A stretch of 64,000 nucleotides of DNA from Paragonimus westermani. Taxonomy: Eukaryota > Platyhelminthes > Trematoda > Plagiorchiida > Troglotrematidae. The position numbers and the translations under genes were made by a program. Below the pieces are notes generated by a model that worked only from the letters and a program-made list of their open reading frames with translations, ran no database searches and was not told the DNA's origin. The stretch is from the NCBI GenBank assembly GCA_008508345.1, contig QNGE01000754.1, positions 65,694 to 129,693 of the forward strand. The letters run 5' to 3'. Positions 11,985-21,449 of the stretch are shown here, one piece after another; within the stretch, counting starts at the first letter, position 1; each line of letters opens with the position of its first letter.

Positions 11985-12492
11985 GCAATTTTAGATAAAT
12001 GAGAATCATGCAAAGCTTTAAAACGATCCTTAGAAGCTCTGCTGACGACCTCAGAAGAAAGGCCGTTTCAATAGTTAATAACCCTGTAAGAAAAGGGCTG
12101 CTGCCTAAGAGAGGTCCGAGGACGAAGCTTGAAAAGCTTCGTATTATGTCCTCGCCGACCATCACCATTCGTTACAGTGGAGAACTGTTCTGCAAGGCCT
12201 ACGCCAAAGAAGTTTGTGAGTATTAAATCACCGAGAAGTCTTCGAAGTTCAAATAGGTACATGTCAAGAATTCCGAGTTGAGACTCGTAAGTAACATTAC
12301 TCAGGCCCGCGACCACATTGGTGGACACGCGCTGGACACGCTCAACAGCTGATATGTCTTTCTTCACACCGCTGTACATGACATGATTAGCATACTCGAA
12401 GAGCGGTCCTACATTAATCCCGTGAAGCGGTTGAGAAGCTTTCTTGTTTATGCGCAGGAAAGTGCGTCTATCCATCATAAGAGCGGCAAATG
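11985..12492 (-). pseudogene. LINE-A (CR1/Jockey-like) RT C-terminal segment, cut off by gypsy B
   Basis: The minus frame starting at 12,490 reads FAALMMDRRTFLRINKKASQ, then GPLFEYANHVMYSGVKKDIS, ERVQRVSTNVVAGLSNVTYE, RRLLGDLILTNFF, RRGHNTKLFKLRPRTSLRQQ and RVINY. A stop then sits at a tryptophan position and NGLSSEVVSRASKDRFK follows. These are the successive blocks of the C-terminal tail of CR1/Jockey-type LINE ORF2 ('RPxLEYAxxVWxPxxKxDI...VQRxxTKxVxGL...RRxRGDLIxxY...LRxNFFSxRVVxxWNxLP'). The frame is nearly uninterrupted to 12,068. It is collinear with the RT part at 17,672-18,610, from which it is separated by gypsy B. Confidence 0.88.
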
Positions 12493-12776
12493 TGTAGCGA
12501 CTATAATAAATGATATTTAGATAGTCGCATTCATGTGTACATTTTCTATGATTTTGGTTCTGTACCTACTTTTGTTTTAGTCAAGCTACCCATTTTGTGA
12601 CAACCGGCCCGGGGCTAGAATCACAACTCGCTCCGTGCCTCGACAGCTTGAGGTGTCTCTCTGTACTCTATTTTCCAGGGTCAGTAATAATACACGAAGT
12701 CAACGCGCTGGAATCTGGCTTTTCATTGTCGATAGTGATAACTGACAGGGTTTTATTTTGTTGAATCATTTCCAAA
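12493..12776 (+). repeat. 5' LTR of gypsy B
   Basis: Begins TGTAGCGACTATAATAAATG and ends near TTCCAAAA at 12,776. About 284 bases. Compared with the 3' LTR it has about 14 substitutions and lacks an 11-base duplication (GTCGATCGATT region), so identity is about 95%. The LTR is short, as in the CsRn1 clade. No clear TATA box beyond the 5' AT-rich start was assigned. Confidence 0.93.
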
Positions 12777-12779
12777 AAT

Positions 12780-12807
12780 TGGTGGACCCGAAATTAATTT
12801 GAACACG
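12780..12807 (+). promoter_or_regulatory. primer binding site, tRNA-Trp-like
   Basis: Starting 3 bases after the 5' LTR, the sequence TGGTGGACCCGA then 4 unrelated bases then AATTTGAACACG can be aligned with the complement of the metazoan tRNA-Trp 3' end (TGGTGACCCCGA, then CGTG, then ATTTGAACACG in the T arm). CsRn1-type elements are known to use tRNA-Trp. Complementarity reaches through the T loop, longer than the usual 11-18 bases, with mismatches in the middle that look like later decay. Confidence 0.75.
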
Positions 12808-12965
12808 TTGTTACACTCTGCTGTTATTCGGTGAGTCCGTTCCGTATCGTTATTTTGCCTTGTAACTTCAGAAAGATTTTTATGCTCGTTATACATTTTG
12901 TTTTTATCATTTTTATATCACCCATCTAATTATATATCACTGCGTAACCGTTACTAGTCATACCC

Positions 12966-13478
12966 ATGTCAGTCAACGATTCTAAGCCGCTTGAGCACCC
13001 CTCGGTAGCCATATCGCTGGTAGTCCCACCATTCTTAGAAATGGACCCGATCTTATGGTTTGTACACCTAGAGGCAGAATTCTACAATAATTGAGTCTCT
13101 TCCGACCGAGCTAAATTCAGCCAGTTAGTAGCTCGTTTGCCGAAGGAGGTCACAACACAGCTCCGAGATGTTTTGGTGAGCCAACCCACAGAGAATAGCC
13201 ACGAGACCCTTGAGGAAGCTGTAATAAAGCGAATCACCCCGTCGGAAAAGTCTCGTCTGCAACAGCTATTCAGCGAGCTAAAGCTGGGCGACAAACGCCC
13301 ACGACCCTACTCCAAGAGATGCACCAATTACTAGGCACGTCGCACATGGACGAGTCTCTCCTGCGCAAACTATGGATACAGAGACTACCGGAGACGGTGC
13401 AGACGATCGTATCTATCGCGAGATCACAGCCTTTAGCGGAGGCAGCAGAGATAACCGACCGGGTAGTGGAACGTTCTT
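12966..13478 (+). pseudogene. gypsy B Gag, CsRn1 type, interrupted
   Basis: The first ATG after the leader opens a frame with VPPFLEMDPILWFVHLEAEF, the Gag entry block of CsRn1 ('PPFWxxxPxLWFxQxEAQF'). A TGA follows YNN (about 13,093), then the same frame continues FSQLVARLPKEVTTQLRDVL, ENSHETLEEAVIKRI and RLQQLFSELKLGDKRP. It then shifts to HQLLGTSHMDESLLRKLWIQ, RLPETVQTIVSIA and EAAEITDRVVE. The Gag core is therefore complete in content, with one nonsense mutation and one frameshift near 13,310. The zinc-finger tail that normally follows is missing; the protease starts directly. Confidence 0.87.
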
Positions 13479-13760
13479 GGTTGACACAGGAGCGCAGGCT
13501 ATTGTATTTCCGTCTACGAAAGACGCGGTGTCACACCCTTGCAGCCCACAACTCCGTGCGGCAAAAGCACTGCTATACCTACTTATGGGCAGCGTTCCTT
13601 AATTCTTAATCTTGGCCCCAGGCAGACATTCCGCTGGGTGTTCACAGATGCCGCGGTGCCTTTCGCTATTATCGGCTTCGATTTTCTCCGGCATTTCGAC
13701 CTTCTGGTTGATACGAAACGCAGTCTGTTAATCGATTCTAGCACTAAACTGAGCATACCC
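13466..13760 (+). pseudogene. gypsy B aspartic protease
   Basis: [16 protein letters not shown] (13,469-13,516) carries an intact catalytic Asp-Thr-Gly. The flap end appears in another frame as [20 protein letters not shown] (13,660-13,720), the 'xxIIGxDFLxxFxLxVD' block. A frameshift lies between 13,600 and 13,620. The protease abuts the Gag end (ITDRVVE) almost without a linker, which supports a deletion of the Gag zinc-finger region. Confidence 0.85.
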
Positions 13761-13899
13761 GGCGCGCATGCAACAGTCAGAGCACTAACACCCATATATG
13801 CCCAACCCGCCGCCCCCAAACAATTTGTGGATCTCTTCACTGGGTTCCCACAGCTCATTCGCACATCGACCGATATCCCGCCTGTGACCTCAAATGTCA

Positions 13900-14610
13900 C
13901 ACACCATATCCGCACTAGGGGACCCCCCGTCTCTGCACGACCTCGCCGGTTGGCTCCCGACGAACTGAAACTCGCCAGGGCAGAGTTCGAGCACATGCTC
14001 GAACTCGGAATAATACGCCCTTCCGATAGTCCATGGGTCTCACCGTTGCACATGGTCCCTAAGAAGTCAGGTGACTGGCGCCCATGCGGTGAATACCGCG
14101 GGCTAAACAAAGCAACCGTCCCTGACAAGTATCAATCTCACACATGCATTATTTAACAACTTGCTTACATGGAGAAACCATATTCAGCGAGATTGATTTA
14201 GTACATGCATATCACCAGATCCCGGTAGCCAAAGAAGACATACTCAAAACCGCAGTTATAACCCCCTTTGGCCTTTTCGAATTTCTTCGAATGCCATTTG
14301 TCTTGAGCAACGCAGCTCAAACTTCCCAACGCTTCATACATGTAGTGACACGCGGTTCGGACTTTGTCCACCCTTATCTGGATGATATTTTGGTAGCCAG
14401 TTCTTCACAGGAAGAACACGCCACTCATCTCCGCACCTTACTGGAACGTCTGACACAACACGGTGTCACGGTTAATCCCATTAAATGCGAAGTACATAAG
14501 GCCACGATAGAATTTCTGGGCCATGAGGTCTCAGAAAAGGGAATCGCCTCACTCACGGATGATGTTAGAGCTATTCGTGAATACCCTGAGCCAAATTTCT
14601 TAAAGTAACT
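13900..14610 (+). pseudogene. gypsy B reverse transcriptase
   Basis: Blocks in order: [60 protein letters not shown] (normally CGDYR), a frameshift near 14,140, then [20 protein letters not shown] with the first catalytic Asp, [39 protein letters not shown] with an intact YLDD site, and [12 protein letters not shown]. The frame stops at 14,608 after PEPNFLK. All catalytic residues are present but two frame changes and a stop break the polyprotein. Confidence 0.92.
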
Positions 14611-14613
14611 TCG

Positions 14614-15060
14614 CCGTTTTAGTGGCTGGTCAACTACTACAGGGGCTCCACACCTCATTGCGCGCACGTAATGCAAACAATGACAGATCTCCTCCGCGGA
14701 GGTGAACGCAAATTTCAGTTCACCGAGGCCGCACACGCGGCGTTCGTTAAGCTCAAGGATGCGGTAACCGAACTAGCTCTCCTTGCCCATCCTAATACGG
14801 ACGCACCACTGTCCATTGTGGCCGATGCTTCGGACACAACTGTTGGTGCTGGTTCACAACAGCTCGTTGAAAAACAGTGGCAACCTTTAGCTTTCTTCTC
14901 CAAACGCTTACAACCCGCGGAATCCCGCTGTAGCACTTCCGGTAGAGAATTGTCAGCTATCCATTTGGGCATCCGTCGCCACTCAGTAGAAGGCAGGACC
15001 CATGCTGTTTACACCGACCATAAACCGTTACCTACTCCTTGAACACTTCATCCAACAGGT
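14614..15060 (+). pseudogene. gypsy B RNase H
   Basis: After the RT stop, another frame gives TDLLRGGERKFQFTEAAHAA, PLSIVADASDTTVGAGSQQL (catalytic Asp), QPLAFFSKRLQPAES, GRELSAIHLGIRRHSVEG (Glu region) and AVYTDHKPLPTP (Asp). These are the standard gypsy RNase H blocks with catalytic residues kept. A frameshift near 15,040 joins it to the integrase frame. The short tether 'FRRFSGW...' appears at 14,610-14,640 in a third frame. Confidence 0.9.
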
Positions 15061-16214
15061 ATTCCTCAAAGGAAGTTAGGCACCCGGACTATATCTCTCA
15101 GTTCACGACGGATATACGACATGTCTCAGGTGCCGAAAACACTGTCGCGAACGCTCTCTCACGCATCCATAACCTCAGCGCAGCTGCTGACCACGGTTTC
15201 GATTTGGCAGCAACGGCTGCCGCACAAGCCACTGATCCTGAGATCAAGCATCTTCGTCGGAAGAGCTCTCTCACCATTCAGCCAGTACCTCTGACATCTT
15301 CAGAGGGAACAATCCTCTGCGACACTTCACAGGGCACACCTCGCCCCGTAGTGCCTGCAACTTTTCACCGCGCAGTGTTTGCAAGACTGCACAATTTGTC
15401 ACACCCTGGCATACGCGCTTCAGTCAAACTTGTCACGGAACGATTCGTGTGGCCCAAGATAAACCATGACGTCCGCAACTGGAGTCGTTCTTGCCTACGA
15501 TGCCAACGTTCCAAAGTCCACCGTCACACAAAGAGCCCCCATGGTACCTTCCCCTTGCCAGTCGCACGTTTTCACCACGTGCACGTTGATCTGGTAGGCC
15601 CCTTACCACCTTCAAATGGCTCTATTTATCTGTTGACGTGTGTTGACCGCTTCACAAGATGGCCTGCAGCCATACCGCTACCCAACTGCTCATCAGAAAC
15701 AGTAGCCAGCGCCTTTCTGGAACATTGGGTGGCACAATTCGGTTGTCCAGCAGTGGTGACCACAGATCGTGGATCACACTTTGAAGGACATTTCGCAGCC
15801 CTCTTAAATACGTTAGGAAGCAAGCACATCCGAACTACGGCTTACCACCCGGCAGCAAATGGCATGGTCGAGCGTTTCCATCGCCAGCTAAAAGCGGCCC
15901 TTAGCGCACATGCTAATCCCTCGTGGAAAGAGGCACTGCCGTTAGTTCTTTTAGGGTTGCGAAACACAGTAAAAGAAGACCTAAACGCCACGGCAGCCGA
16001 ACTAGTTTTTGGTTGCACACTTAGATTACCAGGTGAACTCGTCTCAACTGCACCTTCAGCACCGTACGATTACGGCAGCTATACATCTCGTTTGGTGCAT
16101 CACATGCCAAGGCTGCGTCCGGTGCAGCCTAGAGAGCACTCTTCAGCCGTGCACATGCACGCTAAGCTATCCTCTTGCACGCGTGTCTTTCTACGTACGA
16201 ACGAATTACGGTGA
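15039..16214 (+). CDS. gypsy B integrase, long intact frame (391 codons)
   Basis: The only long intact Pol segment. The RNase H tail/IN boundary appears first (FTTDIRHVSGAENTVANALS). The zinc-binding module HNLSHPGIRASVKLVTERF ... SWSRSCLRCQRSK-type follows with H-x3-H and C-x2-C (CLRC). The catalytic core has HVDLVGPLPPSNG (first Asp), TTDRGSHFEG (second Asp) and NGMVERFHRQLK (Glu), and then LPLVLLGLRNTVKEDLNATA and ELVFGCTLRLPGE, a block typical of the CsRn1 clade. The ATG at 15,039 is incidental; in the intact element this was an internal part of Pol. The frame ends at a TGA at 16,212, where a frameshift moves the C-terminus to another frame. The role is cDNA insertion. Confidence 0.93.
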   Translation: MNTSSNRYSSKEVRHPDYISQFTTDIRHVSGAENTVANALSRIHNLSAAADHGFDLAATAAAQATDPEIKHLRRKSSLTIQPVPLTSSEGTILCDTSQGTPRPVVPATFHRAVFARLHNLSHPGIRASVKLVTERFVWPKINHDVRNWSRSCLRCQRSKVHRHTKSPHGTFPLPVARFHHVHVDLVGPLPPSNGSIYLLTCVDRFTRWPAAIPLPNCSSETVASAFLEHWVAQFGCPAVVTTDRGSHFEGHFAALLNTLGSKHIRTTAYHPAANGMVERFHRQLKAALSAHANPSWKEALPLVLLGLRNTVKEDLNATAAELVFGCTLRLPGELVSTAPSAPYDYGSYTSRLVHHMPRLRPVQPREHSSAVHMHAKLSSCTRVFLRTNELR

Positions 16215-16559
16215 CCACTGCAACCCCCATACACCGGCCCCTATCGTGTCTTTGCAAGAGACACGAAAACCTTCACCGTTAGCCGAAACGGCAAACGTGA
16301 AGTAGTCTCTGTCGACAGACTGATACCAGCATTTACGGAAGATCCATCAGCCACCCTTGCGTCGACAAATAGCGTTCCACGCCCGAAACCCCCGGTGGCA
16401 GCAGAATACGTTCCGCCCCCGGAACCTCCTGCAGTTGTCAGTACTCCCGCAACTCCGACCCCTGCTCCCACTACCTCTAGGCATAATCGTCTTGGTAGGG
16501 AGCTGCGCAAGCCCGTACGATCTGCACAGTATGTGAACATTTCTTATTTTTCGAACTGA
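16205..16559 (+). pseudogene. gypsy B integrase C-terminal domain and Pol end
   Basis: In the next frame the sequence continues LQPPYTGPYRVFARDTKTFT, REVVSVDRLIPAF, then a proline-rich stretch and a basic end (RHNRLGRELRKPVRSA, YVNISYFSN stop at about 16,559). This is the GPY/F-like module ('LxPPYxGPxxVxxRxxKxFxI...VSVDRLKPAF') plus the arginine-rich Pol C-terminus found in CsRn1 relatives. It shows the integrase reading frame is broken by one shift at about 16,205. Confidence 0.85.
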
Positions 16560-17361
16560 AGTTTCTCCAGCGTGAACATGCCAACATTCATATACATCGT
16601 TTGGTCCTCCTGCTCTTCTGAGCCGCGGTATGTGTGGACTTGGCGGTATTATTTTTCACGCAAAAAAGGAAAAAGTTTTCATTTGATAGCTAAATGACTA
16701 TCTGCTCACTTGTGAATTTTTAGATATTTTTGCACGCTAAAAAGAAGAAACAAAAAACTATTTTGGTTTCCACGCCCTTGCAACTTTCAGATGCATTGCC
16801 AGGTCCACAAACAAATGACATTGTTTGGGATTAGGCTTATCCGCGTACTAATTTTTCTTCTGATTTGAGTCTATCAACTGTAGACAGGATAACAAAAAAG
16901 AGGAGAAAACCAAAAGCAACGACACGCAAAGTGTAGTGTCCATGAAACGCCGACTGTAAAATTATTCAGTCCACACCGGATACGTTGACATGGTGAGTTA
17001 TCCTTTTCCGCCCGTCCTGCGGGTACTTCACCTGGTTTTCTCTCTCTTTCAGAAAATCTGGACATGGTGCGTGGAGAGACAACTCCCATCTACCTATCGT
17101 ACAGCACTGGACAAACCTACCCCCTTTTCTCTCAAGAGATTTTAGGGTTGGGCAGCCCGCTGCGATAGACAAGAAACGCACCGAAGACTAAATAACATAA
17201 ATAAATGAACCATACCAGCGCAGCAACTATTTTCGACCAACCCCCCTCCACCCCCGAACTTTGACATTCCCTATCACGTGCAATCATCCTTTGCGTGTAT
17301 CACCCTGTAACTGTGGTCATTCTAAACGACGTGATATGTCTGTGTAATACTTACTAACCTT
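16560..17361. other. gypsy B 3' untranslated region
   Basis: No coding signal. The 800 bases between the Pol stop and the polypurine tract are unusually long for a CsRn1-type element and contain A-rich runs (16,660-16,760) and a C-rich patch (CCAACCCCCCTCCACCCCCG, 17,238-17,257). This may include a smaller insertion, but no inverted or direct repeat boundaries were seen. Confidence 0.45.
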
Positions 17362-17375
17362 CTGAGGGAGAGCCA
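17362..17375 (+). promoter_or_regulatory. polypurine tract of gypsy B
   Basis: CTGAGGGAGAGCCA ends directly at the first base of the 3' LTR (TGTAGCG at 17,376). Purine content and position are those expected for plus-strand priming. Confidence 0.75.
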
Positions 17376-17671
17376 TGTAGCGACTATAATAAATGATATT
17401 TAGATAGTCGCATTCATGTGTACATTTTCTATGATTTTGGTTCTGTACCTACTTTTGTTTTAGTCAAGCTACCCATTTTGTGACATCCGGCCCGGGGCTG
17501 AAATCACAACTCGCTCCGTGCCTCGACAGCTTGGCGTGTCTCTCGGTACTCTATTTTCCAGAGTCGGTAATAATACACGAGGTCAACGCGCTGAAATCTG
17601 GCTTTACATTGTCGATCGATTGTCGATAGTGATAACTGACAGGGTTTTATTTTGTTGGATCAGTTCCAACA
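17376..17671 (+). repeat. 3' LTR of gypsy B
   Basis: About 296 bases, starting TGTAGCGACTATAATAAATG and ending TTCCAACA, so the LTR has TG...CA ends. It differs from the 5' copy by about 14 substitutions and an extra 11 bases made by duplication of CGATCGATTGT near 17,613-17,625. LINE-A sequence resumes at once after it. Confidence 0.93.
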
Positions 17672-19545
17672 AATACCATTTTTGTCGTCATCTCATGGTG
17701 ATGCGTTAAGGATGAGTTAGACGACAACCAGATCTTTCTTCAGATCGATTCTTATGATATCTACTGCGCTAGGTGGACTATAAATTATGAAGGCATTGCC
17801 GGAATCTCCACTGAGTGACATGTGAGCACATTTGTTGTCATTTAGTGGGCGACTCCAGTCGTCCGACCAGCGCTTGATCGCGTCAAGATCAATCTGTAGA
17901 TTTTAGGTCGTCTGCGTATGAGAGAACGTTCCTGGATGTAATGTTTGGAAAGTCGTTGATGTAGATGAGGAATAACATGGGACATAGCACTGACCCTTGG
18001 GGAACTCCCGCAAAAATGATAGAGGGAGACGAAAGGTTTGATCCGGTCTTGACTTTAAAAGTTCTATCATTAAGAAAAAAGGCAATCCAGCGAAGAACCT
18101 CTCCTTGAATATCATAGGCTTCCAGTTTGTGCTTGGGGGGCGGTGTGGGACACAGTCAAAAGCCTTGGCGAAATCAAAGAGGGTAGCATCTGAGATGAGG
18201 CCATTATCTTTGGCCGCCGTCAGATTATCCATGAAAATAAGTATGTTTGTTATGCATGACCGATTAGAAAGGAAGCCATGCTGGATGGAAGGGAAATGGT
18301 TATTTCGTTAGAAATGATTGAGTGTGGCGCGCTTTAGTAGGCGCTCCACTGTTTTGCGCGGAATGCTAGTAAGACTGATTGGCCGATAGCTAGCCAGAGA
18401 GTGCCGGTCACCCACTTTAAATATGGGTGTGACCACCGCGTCATTCCATGCGCTAGTGAGGATACTGGTCTGGAATGTTTGCTTAAACAGCTTATAAAGG
18501 GGTTCAGCGAGACTAACAGTTGTTTCCTTGAGTATTCTGGGATGGATCACGTCGGGACACATTGCACGGTGTGAATTAACCTTTCGTGAAAGGTCTTCAA
18601 CATCTAGCACAGAAAGCAGCGATCACGAGTGGTTGCCTAAACTTCTGTAACGGTAGAACAGGATGCCTGCTCGGAGATGCGAGGTTGTCGACTGCCGAGT
18701 ATTACTCCCTGAATAACTCGGCCACAACTAGGAAGTCAGACGAATTCTCCTTGTTGAGCAGTCGTAAGGAAAGAGCTGAAAATTTATTCCTTCTTAGTCG
18801 TCGCATACGCTTACATGAGACGTTTTCGTTCCTGCGGACTCTGAGTAGGATCTTCTCTTGTACGAAATTGGTGTGCTCACGGATTTCCCGCCAACACCCG
18901 TTTCGGACAATGTAGAACGCGCGAAGGTCCTCTGAGTTTCCTGTGAGCTTATGCTTCGTGAATAAATGGGAGCGGTTATCGAGAAGACGACGTATCTTAC
19001 GTGGAAGGCGTGGCCGATAAGAGGAAGCGCACAGTGTGCGCGGTATAAATAAGTCGTCCGCTTTCTGAATTGCGCTCTAAAACGTGCGATAGTTCCGGTC
19101 CACGGAGTCCAGGTCAAGAAGAAGTGAACCTAAGTAGGTTCATGGGTGGTTACAATCTACCTGATTGAAGTATCGAACTGTGGACCTTTGTGCTGGTTGT
19201 TGTAACCAGTAACAAGTAAGATCAAAGGCTAGCAGAGAGTGGTCACTCTGCTCAAGTGGCGGCTTGACAATCACTCTGTCTACATGGTGGCTCTCCTTAG
19301 TGATAACTGAGTCGAGCATAGAGGGGATCTGACAGAAATGATGCCGCGTCGCGGCATTGAGGTGCATTGGCCTTGTCCACCTACGTATCAACGTCGATGG
19401 GAAAGTCGAGAATCCGCTCTCACAGTCTGTAGTAGTTCCAGATCCACGGAAAACTGGCCGAACTCGAACCCAAATTCATTGAAGTTAAGTGAAATCACTG
19501 ATAATCTCCTGTCTTGTTGGATGAAGCCAGTCGTTCAGATTGGCT
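17672..19545 (-). pseudogene. LINE-A (CR1/Jockey-like) endonuclease and RT, 5' part
   Basis: Minus-strand order: endonuclease tail (19,540-19,150) with SMLDSVITKESHHVDRVIVK and PLEQSDHSLLAF (the catalytic 'SDH'); a linker (19,120-18,620); RT start LSRKVNSHRAMCPDVIHPRI, AWNDAVVTPIFKVGDRHSLA and SYRPISLTSIPRKTVERLLK (18,590-18,330); then TLFDFAKAFDCVPHRP (first catalytic Asp). In a shifted frame come VPQGSVLCPMLFLIYINDFP and NVLSYADDLKIY (YADD, 17,960-17,900) and LNDNKCAHMSLSGDSGNAF. The sequence runs into the gypsy B 3' LTR at 17,671 and continues at 12,492. Several frameshifts. The family also occurs at 19,560-20,790 and probably 27,590-29,650. Confidence 0.9.
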
Positions 19546-19559
19546 GAGAGGTACAGTGA

Positions 19560-20790
19560 AAAATCCTACAGGTAACTTGCGAGAACAAGAATTTCCTTTT
19601 CAAGTATATACGTCGCCAAGGAAAATCTAATCCCCTAGCGCTTCCTCTGCGGCTGTTTGATGAGGAAACCCTTCCAACCCCCAACTGGTTTTTGTTGTGT
19701 TCAGAGAATACCACTCAGCATTCTACAATATGGATCGGCCAAACTGGGATTCAATTCTCCCGCAAAGACATCCAATATTTCCTCCTGACAGCTGACTTCT
19801 CTGTGTTCGACGTTGAGGACCTCTTGTTTAAGATCAATCCCTATAGTGCCATAGGACCAGACGCGATGGATTCCCGGATCCTCGAAGAAGCGGCTCTTGG
19901 TGTGGCGGTGCCTCTCTTCAATCTGTTCAAACAGATTCCTCGAACGGGCACTCTTCCAGGGGCATGGAAAGAGGCCACTGTCTCACCTATATTAGAAACG
20001 TGCGATCGTCACTCTCCTGCTAATTATCGGCCGATTAGCCTTAACAGCATCCCATGCAAGACAACGGAGCGACTGTTGAAACACACCATCTTTAAGCATT
20101 TTTTCTCAAATAACCTTTTCCATTAGACCCAGCATGGCCTTCTTCCCGATCGGTCACGCATAACCAATAAGTTAATCTCCATGGATAACCCAACAGAGGC
20201 CGAAGACAATGGTCATATCTCGGATGCTGTCTTCGACTTTGCCAAAGCCTTCGACCGTTTCCCGCACGGTCCACTGATACATAAATTAGAAGCTTATGGG
20301 GTCCAAAGAGAAGTCATCCGCTGGATTACTTCCTTTCTTGGAACCAGGATTTTCAGAGTGAAAACCGTATCGGGCCTTTCGTCTTCATCTCCAGTCTCTG
20401 TGGAAGTCCCTCAAGGATTGGTGCTTGGTCCACTGTTGTCCTTGATATACCTCAATGATCTCCCGGAGCTTATCTTAAGCAACGCTCTCTCTTGTGCCGA
20501 TGACTTTAAAATCTGAAAGGCCTGTGACTTCAATGTATTGCAGATTGACTTTGACCATATTAAGTGCTGGTCAGATGATTGGAGTCTCCCTCTAAACGAC
20601 AGCAAGTGTGCGTAATTGTCACTCGGAGGAGACTCCGGGAGCCTATTTGTGATACATGGTGTAAAAAGTGTAGTAGATTTCATGAAAGTAGACCTCCAAA
20701 AAGACCTAGGGTTTCGGATGTCGTCTGGTTCATCCTTCTCTTATCACCACCATCTGACCGCCTAAAGGGGTTTTTATTACTTTTGGGATG
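19560..20790 (+). pseudogene. LINE-B, second copy of the same LINE, plus strand
   Basis: A 144-codon frame (19,692-20,126) has FDVEDLLFKINPYSAIGPDA, AWKEATVSPILETCDRHSPA and NYRPISLNSIPCKTTERLLK. The next frame (20,181-20,516) has VFDFAKAFDRFPHGPLIHKL, VPQGLVLGPLLSLIYLNDLP and SNALSCADDFKI. The YADD-type site is CADD. These pair block by block with LINE-A. It begins at about 19,560, immediately beside the LINE-A endonuclease, so the two copies lie head to head. It stops by about 20,790, before the C-terminal tail, so it is truncated at both ends. Confidence 0.9.
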
Positions 20791-21440
20791 ATGAAGAGCC
20801 CTCCCCCTCGACTCCGCGTCCGTGACCGCTTTTATAGTACTATGTAGGAGTCTGATAGCTTATATTGAGATTTCAGTGCATTCATTTCCCGCGGTGAGCC
20901 AGGCCCATGCGAGAGGTACAAGCTCTTCAGTACAGTTTAAAAAATAAAGCGGATTGTCCTAGAAATTATCCGGTTGTCTGTAGCAAATTGCTTCTGAGAG
21001 CGCCTGGTGCTACGATGGCAACAAAAAGTTTTTTCACCTTCACGAGCAACCGTGTAGGCTACCCGTTAAAAATCTAAAGAGATCAACCAACCAGTGTCGC
21101 CAAAACACAACGGGTTCACATATACCATTGATAAACGGGAGATTGATCTCGCGATGAAAAGACATAAAATGAAGGGAAGGCGTTAGTCTAGGGTGGGTTT
21201 GTACTATACCGTGGACGATCCAGAGCTTTTTCAAAGCTTTACAACATTAGATGGCAGAGGAATTCACGAGGTCACTAACGTTCAAACAGATGCAGACCAT
21301 TCTCCATAACAGTAGAAAAAATTTGAACAAGCGCAGCTGAGACTGGTTTAAGGACTGACGCAGAAGCTGAGCTCCCTGTAACCGATAGCGGGATCAAACA
21401 AATCCCCTAATCCTACGACAGAATCTCCAATCAGCTCAGC
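20791..21440. other. no recognised gene; possible 5' LTR and leader of gypsy C
   Basis: The stretch contains a TATA-like TTTTATAGTAC (20,828-20,838), AATAAAG at 20,944, and is followed downstream by gypsy C Gag, so 20,800-21,010 could be a degraded LTR. No second copy was recognised near 25.4 kb and no coding motif is present. Confidence 0.3.
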
Positions 21441-21449
21441 CAGTGAGTC

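Larger units (their letters stand above)
12493..17671 (+). mobile_element. CsRn1-like Ty3/gypsy retrotransposon B, nearly complete
   Basis: A 5.18-kb element with two LTRs, a tRNA-Trp-like primer site, Gag, protease, RT, RNase H, integrase and a polypurine tract, all plus strand. Gag and IN are of the CsRn1 type. Gag has a premature stop, the frame changes several times, and the Gag zinc-finger/linker region appears deleted. The element lies inside LINE-A: the LINE continues collinearly on both sides. Flanks are AAATG on the left and AATAC or AAATA on the right, so the target duplication is imperfect or its boundary is ambiguous by one base. Confidence 0.93.
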
